DNA from: Taishania sp.
GTDB lineage: Bacteria > Bacteroidota > Bacteroidia > Flavobacteriales_D > Crocinitomicaceae
DNA length: 33,059 bases
NCBI GenBank assembly: GCA_030150045.1
Contig: JASLGM010000016.1
Span: 1-33,059 of the forward strand
Reading direction: 5' to 3'
In this document: piece after piece, positions 9,009 to 17,544 of the stretch
Layout: every line of letters starts with the position of its first letter
How positions within the stretch are numbered: the first letter of the stretch is position 1
Made by a program: the position numbers and the translations under genes
Notes under the pieces: model-generated
Databases searched by the model: none
Told to the model about the DNA's origin: nothing
Seen by the model: only the letters and a program-made list of their open reading frames with translations

Positions 9009-10151
9009 ATGACATTTGAACAACTTGGATTAAGCAAAAACATTCAAATCGCTACAGATCGTATCGGTTGGGACACAGTATTTCCTATTCAGCAAGAAGC
9101 CATTCCGGCATTTTTAGCAGGCAAAGACCTAATGGGAATTGCGCAAACGGGATCTGGAAAAACAGGAGCTTTTGCCTTGCCATTGTTGGACAAACTTCAA
9201 AAAATGGAACGCAACGAAGGACGCGCTATCCGTGGTTTAATTCTTGTTCCAACACGTGAATTAGCGGTGCAGATTACAGATGTTTTTTCAGCTTTGAAAG
9301 TACAACTCAACCGCGAAATCAAGGTCATGTCTATTTATGGAGGGGTTTCTATCAATCCACAAATGAAAAACCTTTTCAGGACAGATATTATTGTGGCTAC
9401 GCCAGGTCGTTTATTGGACTTGCTAGATCATAAAGCGTTGACATTGGATGAACTTCAATTTTTTGGAGTGGATGAAGCTGATAAAATGTTCCAGATGGGC
9501 TTCGAAGAAGAGATGAACCAAATATTGGCGCTTCTTCCCAAAAAGAAACAAACGTTTTTGTTTTCGGCAACCCTTAATGATAAAGTGGAAGCCTTGAAAG
9601 AACGTCTACATATCGATCCGACAGTCGTTGAAATCGCAAGCAAAGAAGATGAAATAGGGGAAATTATTGAAGAAGCGTACGCTGTTTCGAATGAACGCCG
9701 TGGGCCATTTCTACGCTACCTCATCAAGGAGCAAAAAATGGAACAAGTATTGGTTTTTGTTTCTGCGGTTCGTACGGCGGAAAACCTACTTGAGAAATTG
9801 AATAAAAACGGAATCAAGGCGGCGACATTACATGGACACCAATCTATGACCACTCGTTTTGATGCCATTAACGCCTTCCGAAAAGGACGTGTAAAAGTAT
9901 TAATCGCTACGGATCTTTTAGCACGTGGAATTGATATTTCAGGATTACCATGTGTTATTAATTTTGAATTACCGCGTTCACCACAGGATTATGTCCACCG
10001 AATTGGTAGAACAGGGCGCGCTGGTGAAAGCGGATTGGCTATTTCATTAATCACTCCAGAAGAAGAACATCATTTCAAGGTGATTAAAAAGAAATATAAA
10101 AAATGGATTTCCTTACAACCTACAGAGGACATTGATTTACATGGCTATTAG
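9009..10151 (+). CDS. DEAD-box ATP-dependent RNA helicase (RhlE-like)
   Basis: This 380-residue helicase has all core motifs: a Q motif (FEQLGLS ... PIQQEAIP), motif I AQTGSGKT (45-52), PTRELA (81-86), TPGRLLD, DEAD (155-158), SAT (186-188), IATDLLARGIDI and HRIGRTGRAG. It unwinds or remodels RNA duplexes in the cytoplasm, for example in ribosome assembly or mRNA decay. The ATG at 9009 is preferred over the in-frame TTG at 9003, because ATG is the usual start and MTFEQLGLS is the normal beginning of the family. The C-terminal extension is very short (EDIDLHGY), unlike RhlE copies with long basic tails, so the exact subfamily is uncertain. It is transcribed alone from a promoter at about 8969 and converges on the Nudix gene. 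Confidence 0.95.
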   Translation: MTFEQLGLSKNIQIATDRIGWDTVFPIQQEAIPAFLAGKDLMGIAQTGSGKTGAFALPLLDKLQKMERNEGRAIRGLILVPTRELAVQITDVFSALKVQLNREIKVMSIYGGVSINPQMKNLFRTDIIVATPGRLLDLLDHKALTLDELQFFGVDEADKMFQMGFEEEMNQILALLPKKKQTFLFSATLNDKVEALKERLHIDPTVVEIASKEDEIGEIIEEAYAVSNERRGPFLRYLIKEQKMEQVLVFVSAVRTAENLLEKLNKNGIKAATLHGHQSMTTRFDAINAFRKGRVKVLIATDLLARGIDISGLPCVINFELPRSPQDYVHRIGRTGRAGESGLAISLITPEEEHHFKVIKKKYKKWISLQPTEDIDLHGY

Positions 10152-10167
10152 TCTTTGTTAAACCTTT

Positions 10168-10608
10168 TTATTTTCTTTCCTTTATCTGTTTCAGCAGGGC
10201 TTCTGTTCCGTCTTTTACAATTTGGTCATGGTCAAAAGCTAAGACTGGAAGTTCATTTATGGGAAACCATTGGAAATCCTTCGCATCGTCCATTGCTTTG
10301 ACGTGCACATCGGTTTGCAACAGCGTCCAAAAAGCCACTGAAATGGTATGGTGCCTAGGATCTCGGTCTGGGTGTCCGTATGCTTTTAGCTGTTTAAGTT
10401 CTTGAAGTGTTACATTTGTTTCTTCTTTGAGTTCTCGCAAAGCCGCCGTCATTAAATCTTCTCCTTCATCTAAAAAACCTCCTGGAATTGCCCATGCATC
10501 TTTATAAGGTTCTTTCAAACGTTGGATAAACAAGACTTCCAGTTTGTTTTCTTTTTCACGAAACAATAATATGTCTACGGTTACAAATTGCTTAGGCGCA
10601 TATTTCAT
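10168..10608 (-). CDS. Nudix hydrolase (ADP-ribose pyrophosphatase/NrtR-type catalytic domain)
   Basis: The protein has 146 residues. The Nudix box spans about 44-66: G44-x5-E50-x7-R58-E59-L-x-E62-E63. The usual glycine near the end of the box is N. The downstream DRDPRHHTISVAFW is typical of ADP-ribose-hydrolysing Nudix proteins and of the Nudix domain of NrtR regulators. The winged-helix C-terminus of NrtR is missing, so an enzyme acting on ADP-ribose or a related nucleoside diphosphate is more likely than a regulator. It ends 16 bp from the helicase gene, convergently, with no hairpin between them. It is divergent from the membrane protein gene at 10691. Confidence 0.9.
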   Translation of the reverse strand: MKYAPKQFVTVDILLFREKENKLEVLFIQRLKEPYKDAWAIPGGFLDEGEDLMTAALRELKEETNVTLQELKQLKAYGHPDRDPRHHTISVAFWTLLQTDVHVKAMDDAKDFQWFPINELPVLAFDHDQIVKDGTEALLKQIKERK

Positions 10609-10690
10609 GCTTTACATTTAGGGATTAATAGAAACAATATGTTTGAGTTCAAATTTACAAATATCCAATCGAATATGTAATTTTGAAAAC

Positions 10691-11686
10691 ATGGATTCAG
10701 TCACACAAATCGTCGTGGGTATCGCAACGGTGGAAGCCTTAGCTGGCAAACAACTCAAAAACAAAAGTTTTTTGTATGGAGCCTTGTTGGGAACCTTACC
10801 CGATTTAGATATTTGGTTAGGAAAATTGTTTACCTATCAAGATGAATTGGCTTTTCACCGTAGTTTGACACATTCCTTTTTAGGCTTCCTATTATTGTCA
10901 CCCCTCCTCGCTGCTTGCATACGCATTTGGAACAAGCAACTCTCATTTATCAGATGGATGTTTGTGGTATTAGCCACTTTGTTCACCCATACATTAATTG
11001 ATTTATTTACTTCTTGGGGAGTGCAATTGGCTTATCCACACCCAGCACGTTTTTCATTCAAAACAATTTTTGTTGTCGATGTACTTTATACTTTACCGTG
11101 GATAATTGCCTTAATTATTGTTTTCAAAAAAACACAACACGATGAACGCATGTTAGCCTTGCGCCGTGGTTTTATTTGGAGTTCTACTTATTTAGTAATC
11201 ACGGTTTGTCTAAAAATATTAGTTGTTCAAAAAGTAAAATCAAATTTAGAAGAAAAGCAAATCACTTACTCCGACTTCATTGTTAAACCGACTTTTTCCA
11301 ATTGTATTTTATGGAACATCAATGTAAAAACCAAAGATGGCTTTTACCTTGGGGATTATAGCTTTTTTGATCAATCTCCCATTGTTTATCGCTATTTCCC
11401 AAAAGATATGAGATTGGAAAGTCAATTAAAACATAATTCGGCTGTTCAACAATTGAAAACGATCAGTGAAGGCTGGTATATCCTTTCAAAAGAAAAAGAG
11501 AATGTTTATTTATTTAACGACCTGCGTTTTGGCACGATTGAAAAAGAAGGGGTTGATCAATTCGTCTTTTCTTATAAAGTAAAGGTAAATGGAGACTTAA
11601 CCCTAGTTTCCCCCCAAGCAAAATCCTTGCGAGACGGAAAAAAAGCAATTCAATCCATTTGGAAACGAATGTTAGGAAACACCTAA
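10691..11686 (+). CDS. YdjM-like metal-dependent hydrolase, multi-pass membrane protein
   Basis: The start is the ATG at 10691 (MDSVTQIVVGIATVEALAG), the standard beginning of this family. The longer frame would have to use a TTG at 10643. The 331-residue protein has GALLGTLPDLDIW, HRSLTHSFLGFLLL, FTHTLIDLFTSWG and about four hydrophobic segments in the first 190 residues. A soluble C-terminal part of about 150 residues follows. The conserved Asp/His residues (LPDLD, HRSLTHS, THTLID) are those of the DUF457/YdjM inner-membrane family annotated as membrane-bound metal-dependent hydrolases. The substrate is unknown. A TAnnTTTG match (TAATTTTG, 10678-10685) sits only 5 nt before the ATG. Confidence 0.88.
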   Translation: MDSVTQIVVGIATVEALAGKQLKNKSFLYGALLGTLPDLDIWLGKLFTYQDELAFHRSLTHSFLGFLLLSPLLAACIRIWNKQLSFIRWMFVVLATLFTHTLIDLFTSWGVQLAYPHPARFSFKTIFVVDVLYTLPWIIALIIVFKKTQHDERMLALRRGFIWSSTYLVITVCLKILVVQKVKSNLEEKQITYSDFIVKPTFSNCILWNINVKTKDGFYLGDYSFFDQSPIVYRYFPKDMRLESQLKHNSAVQQLKTISEGWYILSKEKENVYLFNDLRFGTIEKEGVDQFVFSYKVKVNGDLTLVSPQAKSLRDGKKAIQSIWKRMLGNT

Positions 11687-11739
11687 AGAAAGCCTTCCGC
11701 GTTTCGCCTTTTGTTCAGGGAATAAAAAAGATTGTTTAT

Positions 11740-11747
11740 TATCTTTG
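11740..11747 (+). promoter_or_regulatory. -7 box immediately upstream of mtnB
   Basis: TATCTTTG matches TAnnTTTG exactly and ends 4 nt before the mtnB ATG at 11752. A TTG at 11711-11713 is 26 nt upstream, a little far for a -33 element. If used, the transcript would begin at or next to the start codon. Confidence 0.5.
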
Positions 11748-11751
11748 TATC

Positions 11752-12369
11752 ATGAATTTGGAATTGATAAAAGAGGAAATGGCACTTATGGTAAGAAGTT
11801 ACCACGCCAAAGGTTGGTCTGCTGCGACATCCACAAATTATTCATTTAAAACAGAAGAAGGACAAATCTGGGTTTCCAGAAGTGGCGTGGATAAATCTCA
11901 ATTTACAGCCAATGATTTCATTACCGTAGATGCAAATGGAAAAAGTTGTGGTGCGTATGAAGGTGTTCGCCCTTCAGCAGAGACATTGATTCATTGCGTA
12001 CTTTATCAATTGTACCCTGATTTAAAATACATTGTTCATGCTCACGGTTTACATACAGTAGTACTTTCAAGTGTTTTCACCCAAGAAATTACATTTGAAG
12101 GCTATGAAATTCAAAAAGGCTTCTGGGGTCAATCGACTCATGAAGCAACTGTTTCCATTCCTATTTTCGATAATGACCAAGACATGATTCGTTTTGGAGA
12201 AGTTTTAAAACAAAACGAAAGTAAACTTGTCAATGGTGCATTCATAATGCGAAAACACGGTTCGTATGCATGGGGTAAAAACCTGCTTGAAGCGAAACGT
12301 CATTTAGAGACGCTTGAATATCTGTGTGAAGCAGAATATATGCGCAAAGCAATCTGTTCATCTCATTAA
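11752..12369 (+). CDS. mtnB: Methylthioribulose-1-phosphate dehydratase
   Basis: The protein has 205 residues and belongs to the class II aldolase fold. It dehydrates 5-methylthioribulose-1-phosphate in the methionine salvage pathway. Visible signatures are RPSAETLIH with the catalytic-type Glu77, the zinc pair His96/His98 in VHAHGLHTVVLS, and the C-terminal MRKHGSYAWGKNLLEAKRHLETLEYL, typical of MtnB and providing the third metal His. The ATG at 11752 is chosen because upstream in-frame sequence from 11659 overlaps the previous gene and lacks family similarity. The mtnDC fusion begins 12 bp after the stop, so the two are very likely cotranscribed. It gives the substrate to the enolase-phosphatase half of the next gene. 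Confidence 0.95.
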   Translation: MNLELIKEEMALMVRSYHAKGWSAATSTNYSFKTEEGQIWVSRSGVDKSQFTANDFITVDANGKSCGAYEGVRPSAETLIHCVLYQLYPDLKYIVHAHGLHTVVLSSVFTQEITFEGYEIQKGFWGQSTHEATVSIPIFDNDQDMIRFGEVLKQNESKLVNGAFIMRKHGSYAWGKNLLEAKRHLETLEYLCEAEYMRKAICSSH

Positions 12370-12381
12370 AAAATCTAAGAA

Positions 12382-13605
12382 ATGGCTATATTAACACTTC
12401 CAGATACCCAGACAGTTATCACGAATCCGCAAGAAATAAAAGCGTTCTTCCATGCCAGAAATTTGGTTTTTGAGCAATGGACTTGTGACGTTACTTTTGA
12501 CGAAAATGCGAGTCAAGAAGAAATCCTTTCTGCTTATGCGAAAGACCTAGACCCTTTCATGGAAAGAGGTGGATACAAAACAGCTGATGTCATCAACATT
12601 TATCCTGGAATAGAAAATTACGACGCAATTCGCGCTAAATTTTTAAGTGAGCACATTCATACCGAGGATGAAATCCGTTTTTTTGTAGATGGCCAAGGAT
12701 TGTTTTGGTTCAACCTAGAAAATGAACCTGTTTTCAACTTACTGTGCGAAAGTGGAGATTTAATATCTGTCCCTGCAGGAACTAAACACTGGTTTGACGC
12801 TGGAAAAAGTCGTCCATTTGTAAAAACCATTCGCATCTTCACTGATATGACAGGCTGGACACCACACTATACAGAAGGTGGTACAGAAAAAAAATACGAT
12901 GCTTTTCAAATTCCATTAAAACACCCTGTAAAGTATGTCCTTACGGACATTGAAGGTACAACTACATCCATCTCTTTCGTGGTAGATGAATTGTTCCCTT
13001 ACTTTAACGAGAACATTGAAGCATTAAAAGAAATGGAATCCGAACCTATCGTACAAGAAGCTTTCCAACAAACTATCATTCTAGCACAAGAAAGAGAAGG
13101 AAAAACCATTTCTACAACAGATGAAATCATTGCTCAATTATTAGCTTGGTCAAAAGCAGATGTAAAGATAACACCGTTAAAAACTTTACAAGGTGTATTA
13201 TGGAAATCTGCATACGAGACCGGAAAAGTAAAAGGTCATTTATATTCAGATGTATTTCCTGCTTTACAAAATTGGAAAGAAAAAGGAATTGAAATAGGTA
13301 TTTTCTCGAGTGGATCTGTTCCCGCACAAAAATTACTTTTTGGTTTCTCTACAGAAGGAGATTTGACACCACTCTTCTCCCACTATTTTGATACCAACAC
13401 CGGTGGAAAACGCGATTCGGAGACCTATCAAAAGATTGCAACCATCTTACAATTACCACCACAAGACATTCTATTCTTATCAGACATAACAGAAGAATTA
13501 ATTGCAGCAAAAACAAGTGGATTACAGACATTACAATTAGTTCGTCCTGGAACAACGTTTAACTGGGATCGTGCAGTTGCCGATTTTAGTGAAATAAAAA
13601 TATAA
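12382..13605 (+). CDS. mtnDC: Fused acireductone dioxygenase / enolase-phosphatase (MtnD-MtnC)
   Basis: This 407-residue protein carries two consecutive enzymes of methionine salvage. The N-terminal half (about 1-180) is a cupin acireductone dioxygenase with the metal ligands His91, His93 and Glu97 (HIHTEDE) and His136 (AGTKHWF). The C-terminal half (about 183-407) is a HAD-type enolase-phosphatase E1: motif I DIEGTTTS (Asp189, Glu191), motif II FSSGS (Ser309/310), Lys343 in GGKRDS and Asp368 in FLSDITEE. The C half makes the acireductone and the N half oxidises it to 2-keto-4-methylthiobutyrate and formate. The reading frame is continuous with no stop at the junction. It is the last gene of the mtnB operon and is followed by a terminator. 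Confidence 0.96.
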   Translation: MAILTLPDTQTVITNPQEIKAFFHARNLVFEQWTCDVTFDENASQEEILSAYAKDLDPFMERGGYKTADVINIYPGIENYDAIRAKFLSEHIHTEDEIRFFVDGQGLFWFNLENEPVFNLLCESGDLISVPAGTKHWFDAGKSRPFVKTIRIFTDMTGWTPHYTEGGTEKKYDAFQIPLKHPVKYVLTDIEGTTTSISFVVDELFPYFNENIEALKEMESEPIVQEAFQQTIILAQEREGKTISTTDEIIAQLLAWSKADVKITPLKTLQGVLWKSAYETGKVKGHLYSDVFPALQNWKEKGIEIGIFSSGSVPAQKLLFGFSTEGDLTPLFSHYFDTNTGGKRDSETYQKIATILQLPPQDILFLSDITEELIAAKTSGLQTLQLVRPGTTFNWDRAVADFSEIKI

Positions 13606-13610
13606 CTAAC

Positions 13611-13644
13611 AAGGAGGAGCGAAGAGTACTTCGCTCCTTTCTCT
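13611..13644 (+). terminator. Hairpin terminator after mtnDC
   Basis: A perfect 9-bp stem, GGAGCGAAG (13616-13624) and CTTCGCTCC (13629-13637) with loop AGTA, is followed by TTTCTCT. It separates mtnB-mtnDC from mtnA. Confidence 0.85.
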
Positions 13645-13732
13645 ACCTCCATAAGGCATAATAAAATGACCCAAAAGTGCTTTATTTCATAAGCTCCACC
13701 CCTCAAAAAAGGAATAAATCAGTCGAACATCG

Positions 13733-13740
13733 TATATTTG
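13733..13740 (+). promoter_or_regulatory. -7 box for mtnA
   Basis: TATATTTG matches TAnnTTTG exactly, 24 nt before the ATG at 13765, after the mtnDC terminator. This indicates that mtnA has its own transcript. No TTG is seen at -33. Confidence 0.5.
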
Positions 13741-13764
13741 CATAAAATTAATTGTAGCAAATAA

Positions 13765-14850
13765 ATGAACGATTTTCGTACCATCTGGACAACAGAAGAC
13801 CGCTTTGTGGAAGTGATTGATCAACGCGTATTACCTCATGAATTGGTGACCGTGAAACTGATGAACTACAAAGATGCGGAAGTAGCAATAAAAAGCATGA
13901 CAGTAAGAGGTGCCCCACTTATTGGTGCAACTGCAGCTTATGGAATTTACCTTGCTGTTCGTGAAATGATCGAAAATCAATTAGAAGGATCTTTCTTAGA
14001 CCAAGCATTCTCCGATTTACGTGCTTCTCGTCCAACAGCAGTTAACTTGTTTTGGGCATTGGATAGAATGCAAGATGCATTAGACAACACAGAGGGAGAC
14101 TTCTTAGAAACAGCTTGGAAAGAGGCTAATAAAATTGTAGAAGACGACATTGAAACATGCCGAATGATTGGCGTTCATGGCTTACCATTTATTGAAGAAA
14201 TTGCTAAAAGAAAAAATGGAGAGGTCGTTAATATTTTGACACATTGTAATGCTGGGATGTTGGGATGTATTAAATGGGGAACCATCTCATCTCCAATTTA
14301 TCAAGCAATGGAAAAAGGAATAAAAGTCCATGTTTGGGTTGATGAAACACGCCCACGCAATCAAGGTAGCAACCTAACCTCCTATGAATTAACACGTCAC
14401 AATGTTCCTCATACATTAATCGTAGACAATGCTGGTGGTCACTTGATGCAGCATGGAATGGTAGATATGGTTATTGTAGGTACAGATCGAACAACACGTA
14501 ATGGAGATGTTGCAAATAAAATTGGAACCTATTTAAAAGCACTTGCTGCTCATGACAACAATATTCCATTTTATGTAGCCCTTCCTTCAACAACTTTAGA
14601 TATGAATATGACAAGTGGTTTTGATATTCCAATCGAAGAGAGAAGTCAAGATGAAGTAAAATACATGATTGGTAAATCCAAAAAAACAGGAGAAATTGAC
14701 GCCGTTTTAATTTGCCCGGAAACAACACCAGCAAGCAACTATGGATTTGATGTTACTCCCGCAAAATATGTCACACAAATCATCACTGAAAGGGGTGTAT
14801 GTGATGCTTCAGAAGAAGGATTACTCGAACTTTTTCCAGAATTTAAATAA
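13765..14850 (+). CDS. mtnA: S-methyl-5-thioribose-1-phosphate isomerase
   Basis: The 361-residue enzyme isomerises 5-methylthioribose-1-phosphate to the ribulose form, the step before MtnB. Signatures are VRGAPLIGATAAYG, LTHCNAGMLG with Cys161, ETRPRNQG, GTDR with Asp241 followed by NGDVANKIGTY, and PSTTLD. Cys161 and Asp241 correspond to the catalytic pair described for Bacillus MtnA (160/240). The length is normal for the family. It sits just downstream of mtnB-mtnDC but has its own promoter and terminator. No methylthioribose kinase or methylthioadenosine nucleosidase/phosphorylase gene lies in the window, so the upstream steps must be encoded elsewhere. Confidence 0.96.
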   Translation: MNDFRTIWTTEDRFVEVIDQRVLPHELVTVKLMNYKDAEVAIKSMTVRGAPLIGATAAYGIYLAVREMIENQLEGSFLDQAFSDLRASRPTAVNLFWALDRMQDALDNTEGDFLETAWKEANKIVEDDIETCRMIGVHGLPFIEEIAKRKNGEVVNILTHCNAGMLGCIKWGTISSPIYQAMEKGIKVHVWVDETRPRNQGSNLTSYELTRHNVPHTLIVDNAGGHLMQHGMVDMVIVGTDRTTRNGDVANKIGTYLKALAAHDNNIPFYVALPSTTLDMNMTSGFDIPIEERSQDEVKYMIGKSKKTGEIDAVLICPETTPASNYGFDVTPAKYVTQIITERGVCDASEEGLLELFPEFK

Positions 14851-14858
14851 CTCATTAC

Positions 14859-14890
14859 AAAGGCTTTTCAATCGAAAAGCCTTTTTTTTT
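14859..14890 (+). terminator. Hairpin terminator after mtnA
   Basis: An 11-bp perfect stem, AAAGGCTTTTC (14859-14869) and GAAAAGCCTTT (14874-14884) with loop AATC, is followed by a run of T residues. Confidence 0.92.
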
Positions 14891-14986
14891 GTTTCATAAA
14901 GCCACCCTTTCTAACCTTATGACGTCTTTCTTGTAAATACACACGATAATAATACTACTAACAATTGATGCTACCGCAAAAGCAAA

Positions 14987-16504
14987 ATGATTATGAAAAC
15001 AATGCTCAAAAAATCACTATTCACTTTTTTCACATTCTATACATCTTTAGGTTTAACACAAGAATTCACATTGGTCGAAAACCCAGGAATCATTCCTGTA
15101 CAATGGGTTTGGAGCAGTGTAACCTTTGCTGATATTGATGGCGATGGTGATTTGGATTTATTTACTGGAGGAGCACATCCAGCAGCAACTGTTGGTCGAT
15201 TGTATAAAAATGATGGAAACGGTCAATTTACATTAATAGAAGACGCACTATTTCCCAAGAGAAGAGAAGGAAGTGTCACATTTGGCGATGTTAATGGAGA
15301 TGGATCATTAGACATGATTATTTCTGGAGCATATCAAGGGTTTATCACAAAGCTATTCATGAATGATGGTCAGGGGAATTTCACTCCTTCAAATTCAGAA
15401 TTTGTAGGAACTCACCAAGGAGACATTGTCATGTTTGATTATGACAATGACAATGATTTGGATATCATCGTTAGCGGAATGAGTGGTTCTACCACATCTG
15501 AATTAGCATTATACGAAAATGATGGCTTGGGAAATTTTACACGAAATACCAGCAGTGGATTAGAGCAATTTGGTTTATACTTTGGCCGAATAAAAGTTGC
15601 TGATTTAAATAACGATGGTCATTTAGACTTAATAACAAATGGTAGATTAGGTATTTCAGCAACGGGTTTCCAAACTAGAATTTTTATTAATAATGCAGAT
15701 GGAACATTTTCCCTCACACCAACACCTGGTATATCACCAAATATTAAGGGTAGTATAGACGTAGCAGATGTTAACCATGATGGAAACATAGATTTTATTA
15801 TCGTTGGAAATGGCCCTTCAACAGGTGGAAATCCTGCAAATGGATTCGTTTCAGAATTGTATCTAAACGATGGTAATGCACAATTTACAAAAGTAAATGA
15901 CACCCCATTCATTGGTATGGGAGACAATCCCTCAGTCGCTTTTGCAGATTTTAATGGAGATGGTTTTCCTGATATAATTAGTATGGGACGTTTATTTTCT
16001 GCAACCATGGAAAACAACAATCAAGAAGCAACCCTCCTCTACCTAAATGATGGAACTGGAGCCTACACTCTATTAGAAGACACGCCCTTCACAGCACATA
16101 CAACAGGCACTGTGGTATGCGCTGATGTAAACGGAGACCAAAAAACTGATGTACTTATTACGGGCGTATTAACAGGAAATTCATCTACAGCAAAGCTATA
16201 TCTTAACGATGTAGACAATACTGAAAATGAAGGTGGTGAAGGAGACGGTCTTTTCCTACAACATGCTTTATTTATAAACGGCTCTATTTATCCTAATCCA
16301 ACAAGTGAAATCCTACATTTTAAAGATTTCGAAAATGAAATAACAAAAGTACAGTTGTATTCAGAAAATGGGGCACTTATTTTTGAAACGAATGCTATTG
16401 TTAACAACCAACTTTCTCTAAATCAACTATCAAAAGGAACATACACCCTTACAATAAAAACTACTCTAGGTGAACAAAAAGTATTCAAACTGTTTCATAA
16501 GTAG
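14987..16504 (+). CDS. Secreted FG-GAP/VCBS seven-bladed beta-propeller with T9SS-like tail
   Basis: The 505-residue protein has a signal peptide (SLFTFFTFYTSLGLTQ|EF). It contains seven FG-GAP-type repeats, each with a calcium-binding Asp/Asn loop: DIDGDGDLD, DVNGDGSLD, DYDNDNDLD, DLNNDGHLD, DVNHDGNID, DFNGDGFPD and DVNGDQKTD. Seven repeats predict one complete seven-bladed propeller like that of integrin alpha subunits. The last loop lacks one acidic position (DQKTD) and may bind metal weakly. The last 75 residues (YPNPTSEIL ... LSKGTYTLTI ... KLFHK) form a type A T9SS sorting domain. It is probably a surface or secreted binding protein with an unknown partner. Several Met codons lie near the start (14987, 14993, 15002), so the exact start is uncertain by a few residues. 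Confidence 0.92.
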   Translation: MIMKTMLKKSLFTFFTFYTSLGLTQEFTLVENPGIIPVQWVWSSVTFADIDGDGDLDLFTGGAHPAATVGRLYKNDGNGQFTLIEDALFPKRREGSVTFGDVNGDGSLDMIISGAYQGFITKLFMNDGQGNFTPSNSEFVGTHQGDIVMFDYDNDNDLDIIVSGMSGSTTSELALYENDGLGNFTRNTSSGLEQFGLYFGRIKVADLNNDGHLDLITNGRLGISATGFQTRIFINNADGTFSLTPTPGISPNIKGSIDVADVNHDGNIDFIIVGNGPSTGGNPANGFVSELYLNDGNAQFTKVNDTPFIGMGDNPSVAFADFNGDGFPDIISMGRLFSATMENNNQEATLLYLNDGTGAYTLLEDTPFTAHTTGTVVCADVNGDQKTDVLITGVLTGNSSTAKLYLNDVDNTENEGGEGDGLFLQHALFINGSIYPNPTSEILHFKDFENEITKVQLYSENGALIFETNAIVNNQLSLNQLSKGTYTLTIKTTLGEQKVFKLFHK

Positions 16505-16540
16505 TTCCTAATTTGTTCTAAAAACAAATTCTTGTCTAAA

Positions 16541-16573
16541 AAAAAACCGTAGTCTTAATGATTACGGTTTTTT
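16541..16573. terminator. Bidirectional hairpin terminator
   Basis: An A-run and CCGTAGTC (up to 16554) pair with GATTACGG and a T-run (16560-16573) across a 5-nt loop, with one G-T pair. It lies between the propeller gene and the convergent polyprenyl synthase gene, and has a T-run on each strand. Confidence 0.88.
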
Positions 16574-16577
16574 GATT

Positions 16578-17543
16578 TTATACCTCTCGATGGAGTAAAT
16601 AATCACCCAATTCAAAGAGTATTTTTTTCTTACCTTCTTCTACTTGCATTTCTTCAACCGCCTTGATAGCTTTTGCATAATAAGCATTCCTTTTTTCTTC
16701 GCAATATTCACGAATACCCATCTCCGTATAAAGGCGACGTGTTTCTTCTACTTTTACAAGTGGATTACCCTCCTTTTTTAATGCTGAAAATTGAGCTTTC
16801 TGTCCTTCGTCTGCTTGTGCCAATGCAGAAAGATATAAAAGCGTTTTTTTATCCTTTAATATATCTCCTCCAACTTGTTTACCAAACTTCTCTGGATCAC
16901 CGTAGACATCTAGAATATCATCTTGAATTTGGAAAGCAACACCTGTATACATTCCGAAATCATAAATTCTTTTTCGATCTGCAATACTTGCATTCGCAGC
17001 AATAGCACCAAATTCAAAAGCACAACCCAGTAAAACAGACGTTTTTAAACGAATCATCTCCAGATAATCAGCTTCAGAAACCGTTTCCTTGGTTTCATAA
17101 TCCATATCCGATTGTTGCCCTTCACACACTTCAACTGCTGTACGATTAAATAATTCCATATAGGCCGCTAGATCACCACCTTGTAGCAAAATTTGATTAT
17201 AGGTTTCCACCAAAAGCACATCACCTCCAAGAATAGCAACATTATCATTCCATTTGGTATGAACAGTTTCTTTCCCTCTTCGTAAAGGAGCGGCATCCAT
17301 GATATCGTCATGTACTAAAGAAAAATTATGAAACAATTCAATTGCTAAAGCTCCATGAATCACTTCTTCCTTTTTTAGTCCAAAAACCTCAGCTCCTAAA
17401 AGAGTGGCAATAGGGCGCATACGCTTCCCTCCAATAGTCAGGAAATAACGTAAAGGATGATACAAAAGATCGGGTTCTCTTTTGGGGAAAAGTTGTTGTA
17501 ATTGTTTTTCAATAAAAAGGGTATATCCCTGTAATGCGTTCAT
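16578..17543 (-). CDS. Polyprenyl (short-chain isoprenyl) diphosphate synthase
   Basis: The 321-residue trans-prenyltransferase condenses isopentenyl diphosphate with allylic diphosphates. Conserved regions are GGKRMRP (39-45), the first aspartate-rich motif DDIMD (79-83) with following LRRGK, and the second motif DDILD (208-212) with GGDILKDKKTLL. Phe74, five residues before the first DDxxD, is bulky. In this family that position limits chain length, so a farnesyl or geranylgeranyl product is likelier than a long quinone tail. This is an inference from one position. It is the last gene of a minus-strand operon, starting 1 nt after the rmlA stop, which implies translational coupling. Confidence 0.93.
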   Translation of the reverse strand: MNALQGYTLFIEKQLQQLFPKREPDLLYHPLRYFLTIGGKRMRPIATLLGAEVFGLKKEEVIHGALAIELFHNFSLVHDDIMDAAPLRRGKETVHTKWNDNVAILGGDVLLVETYNQILLQGGDLAAYMELFNRTAVEVCEGQQSDMDYETKETVSEADYLEMIRLKTSVLLGCAFEFGAIAANASIADRKRIYDFGMYTGVAFQIQDDILDVYGDPEKFGKQVGGDILKDKKTLLYLSALAQADEGQKAQFSALKKEGNPLVKVEETRRLYTEMGIREYCEEKRNAYYAKAIKAVEEMQVEEGKKKILFELGDYLLHREV

Positions 17544-17544
17544 G

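Noticed and set aside
15619..16020. 133-codon minus-strand frame inside the FG-GAP gene
   Set aside because: Antisense shadow of the propeller repeats, Pro/Ser-rich by complement of the Gly/Asp repeat codons.
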